Assembly (NCBI RefSeq): GCF_006738645.1
Contig: NZ_AP019700.1
Span: forward strand, 942,001 to 1,006,000
DNA from: Stella humosa
GTDB lineage: Bacteria; Pseudomonadota; Alphaproteobacteria; ATCC43930; Allostellaceae
Direction: 5' to 3'
DNA length: 64,000 bases
Shown in pieces: positions 16,949 through 24,534 of this stretch. Numbering within the stretch: the first letter of the stretch is position 1; the number at the start of each line of letters is the position of its first letter. The position numbers and the translations under genes were made by a program. The notes below the pieces were generated by a model. The model saw only the letters and a list, made by a program, of their open reading frames with translations. It was not told where the DNA came from and made no database searches.

Positions 16949-18022
16949 CTATTCCAAGGTGGCCAGCCAGTCGACCGTCTGCTTACCTCCCCACCGACTG
17001 CCGTTGACGCGGTACAATCCAAACGTAAATCCTGTAGAACTCAGTTCGTATATCTGAATAGAGAAGACGTCATCTTTATTTCCCTGAATTGAAGTAAATA
17101 CTTGTGGCGTAGAGGGAAAAGGTCTTGGGAAATTGATTCGCTCTCGGTAGATATTGTCCGCGGAGCCGAACGTTGTTGTGCCACGCTGCACCAGTTTGGT
17201 CAGTCGTTCTTCTCGGATTAGTCGTGTCGAGAGGGAAGAAATTTGGAGATTAAGATTCTTAATTTGACCCGCAATTTTTTGCGCGTCTCGGACGGGCAAT
17301 TTTTCACTTTGTGGCCAGCGAATATTATATGGGGTCACGGTTGTGTTTATTGAAACGTCTGCGCCCTCAAACAATATTTCGCCTGGCTTTATTGGGGCTC
17401 TAGCGCATCTAATCGTAAATGCCCGATCAAAATTAATTTTCCCGAGTGGCTTGTTGTCTGCAATATTCCGATCTCCCAAATCTGATCCAGTGCACTTGAC
17501 GTGAGCATCGGTGGAAACGCTAGTTATCGTAGTATTGAATGCAGGGTCCTTTTCTAGTTGAACAACTAGATTGGTTTCGCTCATGGATTGGCGCACAATG
17601 CGGAGTCCTTTGCTCTCAATCTCCATGCATTGATTCAGAGATTGCAATTTATCGTTACTGACTATGGATGATTGAGTAATGCTGACGTCCATTGTGGCCA
17701 GATATTTTGACGTTATATTGCAGAACGATTCAACCCTTTCCTGATTGGTAGAGCCAGTCATAGTTAAGGATGGAATTTTGGCCGCAGCGAGAGCGGCCGT
17801 CGCGATACTATTTGCTGTGCCGATGCCAATATTTACTGCCTGTTGGCTAACGGATGCGTCTTGTTTGCACAGATAGCCGTAGGCCGATGAGATTGATTGG
17901 GAGCTGTCCATTGACCGGAACTCATCTCGTACTGCGGCCAAATGAACGTCCCTGCAGACGCTTGCTAACGAATTTGACGACACGCACAGCATGACGCCAA
18001 GAAGCGCTACGACATATCGCAC
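16949..18022 (-). CDS. Secreted protein with C-terminal H-type lectin domain (prophage cargo)
   Basis: About 357 residues, visibly AT-richer than every neighbour. A GTG start at 18022, five bases after GGAGG, gives a clean signal peptide (MRYVVALLGVMLCVSSNSLAS, cleavage near Ser-Val; shown without further context); ATG 18037 and ATG 18076 are alternatives. Several cysteines follow, then a predicted coiled coil (QIKNLNLQISSLSTRLIREE) and a C-terminal segment with INFPRPFPSTPQVFTSI and GFTFGLYRVNGSRW, ending VDWLA, the pattern of H-type lectins that bind sugars such as GalNAc. It sits alone at the attL edge, with its own promoter and terminator, as a lysogenic-conversion gene would. Its target is unknown. 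Confidence 0.72.
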   Translation of the reverse strand: MRYVVALLGVMLCVSSNSLASVCRDVHLAAVRDEFRSMDSSQSISSAYGYLCKQDASVSQQAVNIGIGTANSIATAALAAAKIPSLTMTGSTNQERVESFCNITSKYLATMDVSITQSSIVSNDKLQSLNQCMEIESKGLRIVRQSMSETNLVVQLEKDPAFNTTITSVSTDAHVKCTGSDLGDRNIADNKPLGKINFDRAFTIRCARAPIKPGEILFEGADVSINTTVTPYNIRWPQSEKLPVRDAQKIAGQIKNLNLQISSLSTRLIREERLTKLVQRGTTTFGSADNIYRERINFPRPFPSTPQVFTSIQGNKDDVFSIQIYELSSTGFTFGLYRVNGSRWGGKQTVDWLATLE

Positions 18023-18048
18023 GAGATCCTCCACCATTGCGGAAGCCA

Positions 18049-18076
18049 ATGATGATGTCGATGCGGCCTGTGTCAA
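18049..18076 (-). promoter_or_regulatory. Predicted sigma-70 promoter of the lectin cargo gene
   Basis: On the minus strand a consensus -35 TTGACA (18071-18076) is followed after 16 bases by CATCAT (18049-18054), four of six matches to TATAAT. Initiation near 18042 would leave a leader of about 20 bases carrying GGAGG before the GTG start. This supports independent expression of the gene in the lysogen. Confidence 0.45.
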
Positions 18077-18126
18077 CGCCGAATAGTCGCGGCAACGGCC
18101 GGTACGTCAGACGTAGTGGAGCAGAT

Positions 18127-19239
18127 CTATCGCTTTCTCACTGCGGCTCGACGCTTGAGCCCATCCGAGATCCCCTCGACGGCGTTTAACGCGCTGCGCA
18201 CGTCCTCGACCTGGGCGCGGAGATAGCGGGTCGTCGTCTTGATGTCCGCGTGGCCGAGCAGGCGCTGCACGACCTTCAGGTTGCCGGATGCCTTCAGGGT
18301 CCGGGTGGCGGTGGTGTGGCGCAGGTCGTGGAAGCGGAAGTCGTGGATCTTCGCCGCCGTCAGCGCGTCCGCCCAGACCTTGCGCCAGCCGTTCTTCGAG
18401 AAGGGCCGCCGCTCGCCCTTCGGGGTGCGGCGGCCGGCGTAGCGGTCCCAGCGGCCGCGGGCCGTCGCGTAGGTAAAGACATGGGTCGGGTGGCGCTTCC
18501 GCTCGGCCGAGAGGATGGCAAGTGCGGTGCGCACTAGCGGCACGATGTGGACCTTGCCGCCGGGCTTCCGGCTCTTGGTCCGCAACCGCAGGACCTGCTC
18601 TTCCCAGTCGACCTTGTCCCAGGTCAGGCCGATGACGTTGCCGAGGCGCTGGCCGGTCAGCAGGGCGAAGCGGACCATTGGCCGGTAGTCGGGCCGCAGG
18701 GCGGCCAGCAGGCGCTTTTCCTCGGCCGCCGACAGGGTGCGCTCGGTCTCGTCGGGCTCCTCCAGCAGCAGCTGGCCCCAGTCCGGCATCGCCACCTTGA
18801 CCTTCGACACGGTCTCGGCGCGGCGCAGCACCCGGCGGAGTAGCTCGGTCTCGCGGTTGACGGAAGCCGGCGCCACCTGACCACGTCGGCGGGCAATGTA
18901 GGCGGAGATGTCGCGGGTCTCGAGGCGATCGAGACGGGTGGTCCGGTCGAGGCCGCGCAGGATGTACTGGGTGAGGTAGCGGGTGGTCTCGGCCGAGGCC
19001 TGGCGGTGCGCCACCTCCAGCCAGTAGACGCCGAAGGCCTCGTCCAGCGTCATTGTCCGCTGGCGCTCGACCTTCTCGCCGGCGAGCGCCTTGGCGCGGA
19101 TGGTGGCGGCTAGCCGTTCGGCTTCGGCTTCGTCGTCCGTGCCAAGGCTGTCGCGAAATCGACGACCGTCGATCGTGAAGTTGCAGTACCAGTGCGGCGA
19201 GCCCGGCCTCTGCTTGATGATCCGTGCTCGTCTGGCCAT
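18127..19239 (-). CDS. int: Phage tyrosine integrase
   Basis: 370 residues with an N-terminal arm-binding region (HWYCNFTIDGRRFRDSLGT), a SAM-like core-binding domain, and the catalytic domain carrying Arg198 (LLTGQRLGN), His304-Leu-Arg307 (FHDLRHTTA), His330 (LLGHAD) and the nucleophile Tyr339 (TTTRYLRA). All required residues are present, so it should be active. It is read towards the att site. Its first 130 bases overlap the end of the excisionase-like gene in another frame. It catalyses integration into, and with an excisionase excision from, tRNA-Pro. Confidence 0.95.
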   Translation of the reverse strand: MARRARIIKQRPGSPHWYCNFTIDGRRFRDSLGTDDEAEAERLAATIRAKALAGEKVERQRTMTLDEAFGVYWLEVAHRQASAETTRYLTQYILRGLDRTTRLDRLETRDISAYIARRRGQVAPASVNRETELLRRVLRRAETVSKVKVAMPDWGQLLLEEPDETERTLSAAEEKRLLAALRPDYRPMVRFALLTGQRLGNVIGLTWDKVDWEEQVLRLRTKSRKPGGKVHIVPLVRTALAILSAERKRHPTHVFTYATARGRWDRYAGRRTPKGERRPFSKNGWRKVWADALTAAKIHDFRFHDLRHTTATRTLKASGNLKVVQRLLGHADIKTTTRYLRAQVEDVRSALNAVEGISDGLKRRAAVRKR

Positions 19240-19442
19240 AGCCGCCTCTCATCCCGGTAGTGCCCGCGCACGTCGCCCCACCGGTACTTTGGGCGCTTGT
19301 TCGGCACGACGTAGGGGATTTTTCCCGCCTTGATGGCGGCACGCAAGTGCCGTTCGGCGACGCCGATCGCGGCGGCCGCCTCCGCCAGCGACAGCAGCGC
19401 GTCGTCGTGCAGCTCGTCCGGGTGGCGGCGGGCGGTTGTCAT
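19110..19442 (-). CDS. Excisionase-like / helix-turn-helix DNA-binding protein
   Basis: 110 residues. The first 60 hold a MerR/Xis-type winged helix: LLSLAEAAAAIGVAERHLRAAIKAGKIPYVVPNKRPKYRW, in which the DALLSLAEAA start and the KIPYV wing are typical of excisionases (quoted in parts). The remaining tail is rich in Arg, Ser and Thr and runs 130 bases into the integrase gene in another frame. Its ATG overlaps the ASCH stop (ATGA). Position beside int and the fold suggest it directs excision. Confidence 0.65.
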   Translation of the reverse strand: MTTARRHPDELHDDALLSLAEAAAAIGVAERHLRAAIKAGKIPYVVPNKRPKYRWGDVRGHYRDERRLWPDEHGSSSRGRARRTGTATSRSTVVDFATALARTTKPKPNG

Positions 19443-19819
19443 GCGGCGGCCGATGCCGCCTCGGGCGGCGCGTCGAAGATGCCGAGCTGGCCGCGGCAGG
19501 GGCGGAAGGGCAGGGCCGCGACATCTGTCAGGACGAAGCCCCAGGGGCCGAAGAACCAGGGGTCGTCCGCGCGCTGGTTGACGCAGGCGATCAGGCGGGC
19601 CTGGCCGACGATGCCACCGCGGGCGATCGTCTTCGGCCCGGGCAGCGCGATGCCGGGGAAGGTCTCCGCCACCCACTCGTACCCGTCCTGGTCGACCCGT
19701 AGGCCGGCGTGGATCAGCAGCGGGCCGCGGTAGCCGGTGTACCAGCTGCGGTTCTCGACGCGCTTGTGGCCGTGGCTGATCAGCCACGCCCAGGGTTGCT
19801 GGATGGAAAGGGCCTTCAT
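19439..19819 (-). CDS. ASCH-domain protein
   Basis: 126 residues from MKALSIQQPWAWLISHG, the standard opening of phage ASCH (PUA-like) proteins, with KRVENRSWYTGYRGPLLIHAG following, where the conserved Glu-Asn and the Arg-Gly-Pro-Leu-Leu-Ile-His motif lie. ASCH domains bind RNA or modified nucleosides, and some are amidohydrolases on N4-acetylcytidine. Phage copies beside int are common and mostly uncharacterised. An upstream in-frame ATG lies at 19831. It is joined to the excisionase-like gene by ATGA. Confidence 0.8.
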   Translation of the reverse strand: MKALSIQQPWAWLISHGHKRVENRSWYTGYRGPLLIHAGLRVDQDGYEWVAETFPGIALPGPKTIARGGIVGQARLIACVNQRADDPWFFGPWGFVLTDVAALPFRPCRGQLGIFDAPPEAASAAA

Positions 19820-19935
19820 GCGTTCACCCATGGAGAGGCGGGACGCGGCATCGAAAACGTCCGTTCCCGCGTTGGCATTTGGACCGAGGTGTCGGCACGA
19901 GCGCGCTGGCCGACTGTCCAACTTGAGAGGTGACG

Positions 19936-20226
19936 ATGCTGGAGTTTCCCCCTGATCTGGCCCCTGCTCCCAGCGAGGACCCGCCCGGCGTGACTTTCAG
20001 GGCGACTGACGACGGGCGGTCGATTACCTGCCTCATCTCTGAGGACGCACTGCAACAGGTGTTCGGCGCCATGGGGGACCTGCTCGCCACTTACCGCGAG
20101 AATGAAGCGCGGATCCAAGCGGCTGCGGCCGACAAGATCGACGCCGGCCGGTGGATGAACACGGACCGTATCAATCTTGATTCTGGTGACTTCAACGACG
20201 ACGGGCCGATCGTACTGCCGGTCTGA
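19936..20226 (+). CDS. Small DUF1488-like protein
   Basis: 96 residues, acidic, with the core GVTFRATDDGRSITCLISEDALQQ that resembles DUF1488 proteins (a phenylalanine, an acidic-glycine turn, a cysteine strand, then Ser-x-x-Ala-Leu). GAGAGG is five bases before the ATG. It runs opposite to both flanking operons, being divergent from the int group and convergent with the leftward early operon. The function is unknown, and the family match is by eye. Confidence 0.55.
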   Translation: MLEFPPDLAPAPSEDPPGVTFRATDDGRSITCLISEDALQQVFGAMGDLLATYRENEARIQAAAADKIDAGRWMNTDRINLDSGDFNDDGPIVLPV

Positions 20227-20273
20227 GTAGCTCGGCCTTCGGCCGACCCACTCCGACCTGAGCAAGGCGTCGG

Positions 20274-20744
20274 TCACGATGCCTCCTTTTCGGCCGCCGC
20301 CGGCCAAGTTGTCGATGACGAGCTCGTGGGGGTGGGGCATCGCGACGGCCGCAGCGCTGGATTGGCAGCTAGGGCTGCCCGCAGGGGTGCCATCGCCTCG
20401 CCGTAGCCCCACAGGTCGCCGTCGCAGATGTAGGCTGGCCAGGGCCCGAAGTAGCGCGGATTAATCTGCACGCCCTCGCGGATGTAGCCCGCCAGGGCCT
20501 CGACGACGGCGCGGAGGGTGCCGCCCTCGGAAAAGTTATGCCAGCCTTCCCGCTGCGTGACGTGGACGTTCCGCCCTGTCTCGCGGTCGACCAGGATCAG
20601 GCGACCGCCGGTATCGAAGTCGAACCGGCTGACGCGCTGGTGCTCTTCGCTCCAGAAGAACCGGCGACCGACCTTGGCGATCTCTTCGATCACGGCGTTG
20701 GCATGGGCCGCGCGCTCGGTCCTGGTGTAGTCGGCGGCCATCAT
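20274..20744 (-). CDS. Phage hypothetical protein, last gene of the leftward early operon
   Basis: 156 residues. The central part (FFWSEEHQRVSRFDFDTGGRLILVDRETGRNVHV, quoted in two pieces by the Phe-Asp turn) looks like a compact beta-rich domain, followed by REGWHNFSEGGTLRAVVEALAGYI, a pattern seen in phage proteins of unknown function. The C-terminus is low-complexity Ser/Thr. It starts inside the previous stop (ATGA). Confidence 0.6.
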   Translation of the reverse strand: MMAADYTRTERAAHANAVIEEIAKVGRRFFWSEEHQRVSRFDFDTGGRLILVDRETGRNVHVTQREGWHNFSEGGTLRAVVEALAGYIREGVQINPRYFGPWPAYICDGDLWGYGEAMAPLRAALAANPALRPSRCPTPTSSSSTTWPAAAEKEAS

Positions 20745-21022
20745 CGCCCCACCCCCGCCGCCCGGCGGCAGTCGCGCGCGTTGAAATCGACGATCTCCGG
20801 GTGCTCGAACCACCAGCGGACGATGCGGCCCAGCGTCTCCGGGTCGCGCGGCACGTCGTCGACGAGGTGCGTCAGCAGGCGGCTGCCGACGCGCAGCGTC
20901 GCCTGGTGGCCGCCGTCGTCGCGCACCTCGACGACGAGGTCGACGGGGATGGTGGTCGTGACTGGCACGAAGGGTGGGGACGGCCTGGCGGCCGCCCCCT
21001 TTCCTGCTGGAGCGGCGGCCAT
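20741..21022 (-). CDS. Small phage hypothetical protein
   Basis: 93 residues with a Pro/Ala-rich start, a strand-rich middle (TTTIPVDLVVEVRDDGGHQ) and RIVRWWFEHPEIVDF. Nothing identifies the function. It starts on the stop of the DUF2303 gene and ends overlapping the next start, so it belongs to the coupled early operon. Confidence 0.55.
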   Translation of the reverse strand: MAAAPAGKGAAARPSPPFVPVTTTIPVDLVVEVRDDGGHQATLRVGSRLLTHLVDDVPRDPETLGRIVRWWFEHPEIVDFNARDCRRAAGVGR

Positions 21023-21954
21023 CAGGCTGCCTTCTCCGGCAGGCCCTTGTAGAGCGGCAGGCCGGTCTGCGACTGGGCGCGGCCGCAGGCCTCGGTGACG
21101 GCATCGGCCAGCACGACGTCGGCGCGGTAGAGCTGGTAGAGCCAGGAGATCGAGCCGCCGACGACGCGGTAGCGCAGGCGCACGCCCACCCGGTAGAGGG
21201 CGCCGCCGCGGAACACCGGCACCCCGATCAAGAAGAGGTTCGGCACCTTCAGCGGCGCGCCCGCGTCGTCGCGGTGGTCGCTCTCGTAGGCGATCTGCGC
21301 TTCGCCAGTCGACAGGTTCACCGCCGACTTGACCCGTGCGTTCTCCACCACCTTCAGCCCGCGCGACAGCTCCAGCAGGCGCTGGGCCGAGGCGAAGGTG
21401 CCGCCGAGCAGCCGGCCCAGCTGCGTCACCCGGTCGGCGTCGGCGCTCTCGTCCGTGAAGACCGGCGGCGGCGGCACGTCGCCGATCCGGTCCTCCAGGA
21501 ACTCGGCGAACTCCGCCTGGTTCATCTTCTCCTCGTCCTTCTCGGCCCAGGCCTTCCACTCGTCGGACAGGGGGAAGGGATAGACGGCGCCGTGCCGCCC
21601 GAATCGCGCCGCGCCCTCCGGCCCGGCCTGGTGGTAGTCGAAGACCGCCGTCAGGCCAGGCGCCTCGGGCGTGGTGTCGGCGAACAGCGCCGAGCCGTCG
21701 TCGCGAAAGCGCAGGGTCAATGCGATAAAGCTGTCGAGGTCCTGCAGCGTCGCCTGGCCCGCCCGCCGCTCGGGCGCGCCGCGCCACTCGTCGACGAACG
21801 GCTTGGTGCTTTTCAGCTCCAGGCCTCTGGGCACGACCACGACCTGTGCCGTCTCGGTGCTGCCGTTCTGCAGGCCCAGCGGGTAGGCGTGGACGTGATC
21901 CTTGGCAAAGGCGAGTGCGGCCTGCACGTCGCCGGCATGGTTGGGTTCGGCCAT
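21022..21954 (-). CDS. DUF2303 (YfdQ-like) phage protein
   Basis: 310 residues with features of the DUF2303/YfdQ family: an early VVVVPRGLELKSTKPFVDEW stretch, the ALTLRFRDDGSALFAD block with TAVFDYH, then SDEWKAWAEKDEEKMNQAEFAEFLED and a strand-rich end. The family occurs in early regions of many temperate phages, usually near recombination or regulatory genes; its role is not known. Its start is 33 bases after the preceding gene, the largest gap in this operon. Confidence 0.8.
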   Translation of the reverse strand: MAEPNHAGDVQAALAFAKDHVHAYPLGLQNGSTETAQVVVVPRGLELKSTKPFVDEWRGAPERRAGQATLQDLDSFIALTLRFRDDGSALFADTTPEAPGLTAVFDYHQAGPEGAARFGRHGAVYPFPLSDEWKAWAEKDEEKMNQAEFAEFLEDRIGDVPPPPVFTDESADADRVTQLGRLLGGTFASAQRLLELSRGLKVVENARVKSAVNLSTGEAQIAYESDHRDDAGAPLKVPNLFLIGVPVFRGGALYRVGVRLRYRVVGGSISWLYQLYRADVVLADAVTEACGRAQSQTGLPLYKGLPEKAA

Positions 21955-21987
21955 CCTGGTGGTCTTCTCCTGGGGTTGGGCGGGTGG

Positions 21988-22338
21988 TCAGACGGACCGG
22001 ACTTCCCGCCGGTCGTCGATGCTGCGCAGCGGCAGCTCCTGTTGCCGCGGGTTGCGGCGCGACAGGTGGTTTTCGGGCGTCGTCCAGAAGACGGACTTGG
22101 CCCGCTCGGACTTCGGCAGCTTGATCTTGTATTCGGCCCGCACTTCCAGCAGGCCGTTGTCCAGCTTGAAGCCGATGGTCAGCGCCAGCGTGGCCGACGG
22201 CTTGCCCCCGCGGTCGCGGACGTGGTTCTCGAGCGCAGCTACGATCTCGACCAGCTGGTCGGACAGGTCCTGGTGGAGTTCGCCATCCTCGGCGGTGCCG
22301 ATGAACTGCGCGAAGGTGTGGATGTGGTCTTGGCTCAT
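21988..22338 (-). CDS. Phage hypothetical protein upstream of DUF2303
   Basis: 116 residues, with GGAGG four bases before the ATG. It has QLVEIVAALENHVRDRGGKPSA, then TLALTIGFKLDNGLLEVRAEYKIKLPKSERAKSVFW (given in two parts by the Asp-Asn turn), suggesting a small alpha/beta protein. Comparable genes usually accompany DUF2303 genes in temperate phages, so the two may act together. Its start overlaps the stop of the preceding gene (ATGA). Confidence 0.6.
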   Translation of the reverse strand: MSQDHIHTFAQFIGTAEDGELHQDLSDQLVEIVAALENHVRDRGGKPSATLALTIGFKLDNGLLEVRAEYKIKLPKSERAKSVFWTTPENHLSRRNPRQQELPLRSIDDRREVRSV

Positions 22339-22787
22339 GCTGCCTCCGGGGGCGTGGGGTCGGTGCCGTGCCAGGGGCCGGCGCAGGGGTGGAGGTCGAC
22401 GCGGAGCGCGGCGACGGTCGCCGGCGCCAGGCCGTCGGCATCGAAGGCGACTTGCAGCGCCATCCAGCATCCGCCCGTCACCGTGCCGTACTGGCCGGTC
22501 GGCAGGTGCTGCACGCGGTCGCCGCGGGCCAGCGGGGCCAGGCGCTCCACTTGGTCGCGGCGCACCGTCAGGTCGCTGCCATCGTCGCTGAGGGTGACGA
22601 CCAGCCCGCCGCCGGCCAGGCGCCGGGCGATGGTGGCGGCGACGGGCCGCATGCCCGGCCGGCGCAGCCGCACGCGGTCGCCGATGCCGATCGAGGCGTC
22701 GGCTGCGGCCGGCGGCAGGCCGCGGGCCGCGCGCGCGACCGCGAGCGACACGACGGGGCCGAGGGTGAGGAGGCCGGCGGTCACCAC
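22335..22787 (-). CDS. Phage hypothetical protein, SH3-like repeats
   Basis: 150 residues from a GTG start that overlaps the previous stop; GTG at 22784 is equally possible. A short hydrophobic N-terminus is followed by two similar beta segments, IGDRVRLRRPGMRPVAAT and RGDRVQHLPTGQYGTVTGG, each resembling a KOW/SH3-like barrel that binds nucleic acid or protein. No family is recognised with confidence. Confidence 0.5.
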   Translation of the reverse strand: MVTAGLLTLGPVVSLAVARAARGLPPAAADASIGIGDRVRLRRPGMRPVAATIARRLAGGGLVVTLSDDGSDLTVRRDQVERLAPLARGDRVQHLPTGQYGTVTGGCWMALQVAFDADGLAPATVAALRVDLHPCAGPWHGTDPTPPEAA

Positions 22788-23065
22788 GGGATCTCGCTGT
22801 CTTCCCCGGCCTCGCGGAGGGTGGCAGAGACCAGCGACTGGATTGCCAGCGCGAGGCCGCCGGCCGACTGACCTGCGCCGGTCACCGCCGTCCGCAGTTC
22901 CCGCCGCAGGCGGCGGTTCTCTTCGAGCATCCGACCGAGGCGGACTTCGAGGTCGTGCACACGGCTGTGCAGGGCCGCGTTGTCGCGCTTCAGCCGGGTG
23001 TCGGCGGTCGTGGGCTCGGCGCCCTCGGCGTCGGCGGGTGGCGGGGCGGGCCGTCGCTTGCTCAT
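22781..23065 (-). CDS. Small coiled-coil phage protein
   Basis: 94 residues: a basic, proline-rich start (MSKRRPAPPPAD), then a predicted coiled coil (LKRDNAALHSRVHDLEVRLG continuing through MLEENRRLRREL), then an Ala-rich helix. Such proteins may be dimeric regulators or scaffolds. It is linked by ATGA overlap to the gene before and by GTGGTGA overlap to the gene after. Confidence 0.55.
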   Translation of the reverse strand: MSKRRPAPPPADAEGAEPTTADTRLKRDNAALHSRVHDLEVRLGRMLEENRRLRRELRTAVTGAGQSAGGLALAIQSLVSATLREAGEDSEIPW

Positions 23066-23313
23066 GACATCACCATCTGGGTCAGGTGGAGGAGGAGGGC
23101 GCGGCCGACCGTCACCCCGGCGGCCCAGGCCGCCGTCAGGGCCAGCACCAGGCGCAGGCGCCAGGCGTGGCGGGCGAGCGTGGCTGCCGCCCGGGTGGCC
23201 AGCCGCCGGGCGATCGCGCGCCAGTCGGGCCGGTCGAGCGGCCGGGTCCGGTCGGCGCGGGGGCCGGGTGCGGGTGGCCAGCCGGCGAGGCTGGCGGGGT
23301 CGAGGGCAACCAT
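23062..23313 (-). CDS. Small single-pass membrane protein, phage early region
   Basis: 83 residues: a proline/arginine-rich N-terminal half of positive charge and one hydrophobic segment (LVLALTAAWAAGVTVGRALLL) near the C-terminus, predicting a tail-anchored inner-membrane protein. Position in an early operon suggests a host-takeover or exclusion role, but that is a guess. Its start overlaps the previous stop by one base. Confidence 0.5.
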   Translation of the reverse strand: MVALDPASLAGWPPAPGPRADRTRPLDRPDWRAIARRLATRAAATLARHAWRLRLVLALTAAWAAGVTVGRALLLHLTQMVMS

Positions 23314-23729
23314 CAGGCGGCGTCCATCATCCGCCGGGCCGGCACGCGGATGCGCGGGCGGGACCGGGCGGCGATCTCGATCGGCGCCGCCGCATCCAGC
23401 AGGCGGGCGGCCATCGCGCAGGCGGCCTCGCGGCAGCGGTCGAGCTGCTCGCGCGTCCAGCCCAGGCCGATCAGGTAGGCGTCGGTCACGCAGTCGTCGT
23501 GATCGGCATACAGGGCGGCGATGTCGCGGGCGAGCGTGCCGACCTCGTCCTCGCCGCCCCGCAGCGGCGGCGGTGCCGGCGCCGGGCTGGCGGCCGCGGC
23601 ACCACCGTGCCGGCGGTGCCAGTCGGCCTCGGCCAGCAGGGCGGCCTCGTAGTCCGCCTGGGGGATGTGGCCGTCGCGGGAGAGGTGCAGCTCCTCCAGC
23701 GGCGACAGGGTGAGGGGGGCGATCTGCAT
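23313..23729 (-). CDS. First gene of the leftward early operon, phage hypothetical
   Basis: 138 residues from MQIAPLTLSPLEELHLS; GGAG lies nine bases upstream, and a GTG five codons earlier has no site. It has an Ala/Pro-rich linker in the middle and a C-terminal helical part (VTDAYLIGLGWTREQLDRC). No family is recognised. It opens the string of eight overlapping leftward genes, about 370 bases from the predicted left promoter. Confidence 0.55.
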   Translation of the reverse strand: MQIAPLTLSPLEELHLSRDGHIPQADYEAALLAEADWHRRHGGAAAASPAPAPPPLRGGEDEVGTLARDIAALYADHDDCVTDAYLIGLGWTREQLDRCREAACAMAARLLDAAAPIEIAARSRPRIRVPARRMMDAA

Positions 23730-23816
23730 TATTCCGCACTCCACGCTGGACAGTTAAACCCGGATAGGTTGAATTGCGGGCGCGCACGACGGGTGCGGGC
23801 CGCAGGGGAGGGACCG

Positions 23817-24062
23817 ATGGGCAAGCTGATGCTGGTGGTGGGCGGGATCGCGCTGGTGGCCCTGATGGCCGGCGCGCGCGAGCCGCAGGACGTGCGCCCC
23901 GCCCTGGCACCGCAGTTCGCGGCGATGGATGCGCGGGCCGAATGCGTCGGCCGCGGCGTCGCCTACTACCGGGCGATCGGCTCGTACCCCCGGCTCAGCG
24001 GTGGCGCCGATGCCGCGTCGACCGCCTACGATCTGTGCCAGCGGTCGCCGCTGGCGTTCTGA
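23817..24062 (+). CDS. Small exported or membrane-anchored phage protein
   Basis: 81 residues with GGGAGGGA before the ATG. MGKLMLVVGGIALVALMAGA is a signal anchor or signal peptide, followed by a short domain with two cysteines (ECVGRG and YDLCQRS). It is read rightward across the stretch that the predicted left promoter must cross as leader, so either it is antisense to that leader or the leftward transcript starts elsewhere. The function is unknown. Confidence 0.5.
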   Translation: MGKLMLVVGGIALVALMAGAREPQDVRPALAPQFAAMDARAECVGRGVAYYRAIGSYPRLSGGADAASTAYDLCQRSPLAF

Positions 24063-24095
24063 ATTCTCGGACAAGGCGCTCGCTCCGCAGGCCGT

Positions 24096-24147
24096 GTGCG
24101 GAACGATGTACTAAACTTCCGCACAAACAGCAACGGAATTTCCGCAC
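24096..24147 (-). promoter_or_regulatory. Left operator/promoter region (OL/PL) of the prophage
   Basis: Contains two 17-bp sites whose minus-strand forms are GTGCGGAAATTCCGTTG (24131-24147) and GTGCGGAAGTTTAGTAC (24108-24124), centres 23 bp apart, plus a plus-strand half-site GTGCGGAA at 24096. The first 34 bases of this block are repeated, inverted, at 25776-25809 with one mismatch. A weak promoter, TTGCTG (24128-24133) then 17 bases then TACATC (24105-24110), points left toward the early operon. The repressor should shut it in the lysogen. Confidence 0.65.
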
Positions 24148-24211
24148 ACCCCGCCCGTTGCGCGTGCTGGCCGCGAAATGGCAAGGTTTCTCGCCATTTC
24201 GTGGGGTCGGG

Positions 24212-24529
24212 ATGCGGGCGTTCGGGGTGATCTTCGCGGTGGGGTGCCTCGCCTTCGGCCTCTTCGTCGCCACGCAATGGACGTTCGTGTCGATCCAGCC
24301 GATCGGCGCGCTGCCCGAGGGGGCGACGTTGGTGGTCTGGCGGCGGGGAAAGATGCAGTTGTTCGACGGGCCGGACGCGCTGTGCCAGCGCAAGATGGGC
24401 GGCGTCAGCCTGCTGTGCCGCGGCATGGCCCTGGCGGCCTTCGTGGGGCCTGACAAGCCGATCGCCCGGCTGCCCTACATCGATTTCGTCTACAGCCTGT
24501 CGACGGGCGGCGCTCGGTTCGAGCGGTAG
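24212..24529 (+). CDS. Small membrane-anchored protein in the immunity region
   Basis: 105 residues beginning MRAFGVIFAVGCLAFGLFVATQW, a single membrane segment or uncleaved signal, followed by a beta-rich domain with IGALPEGATLVVWRRGKMQLFDGPDALCQRKMGG and LLCRGMALA (quoted in parts; several cysteines). It lies between the left operator and the repressor, the place of rexAB in lambda, but is read rightward. The ribosome site is weak. Six bases separate it from the next gene, so they form a pair. Confidence 0.55.
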   Translation: MRAFGVIFAVGCLAFGLFVATQWTFVSIQPIGALPEGATLVVWRRGKMQLFDGPDALCQRKMGGVSLLCRGMALAAFVGPDKPIARLPYIDFVYSLSTGGARFER

Positions 24530-24534
24530 CGGCG

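Noticed and set aside
22335-23729. Abi or toxin-antitoxin system among the small early genes
   Set aside because: The genes are small and coupled, but none shows toxin or antitoxin motifs. They are better left as early phage genes of unknown role.
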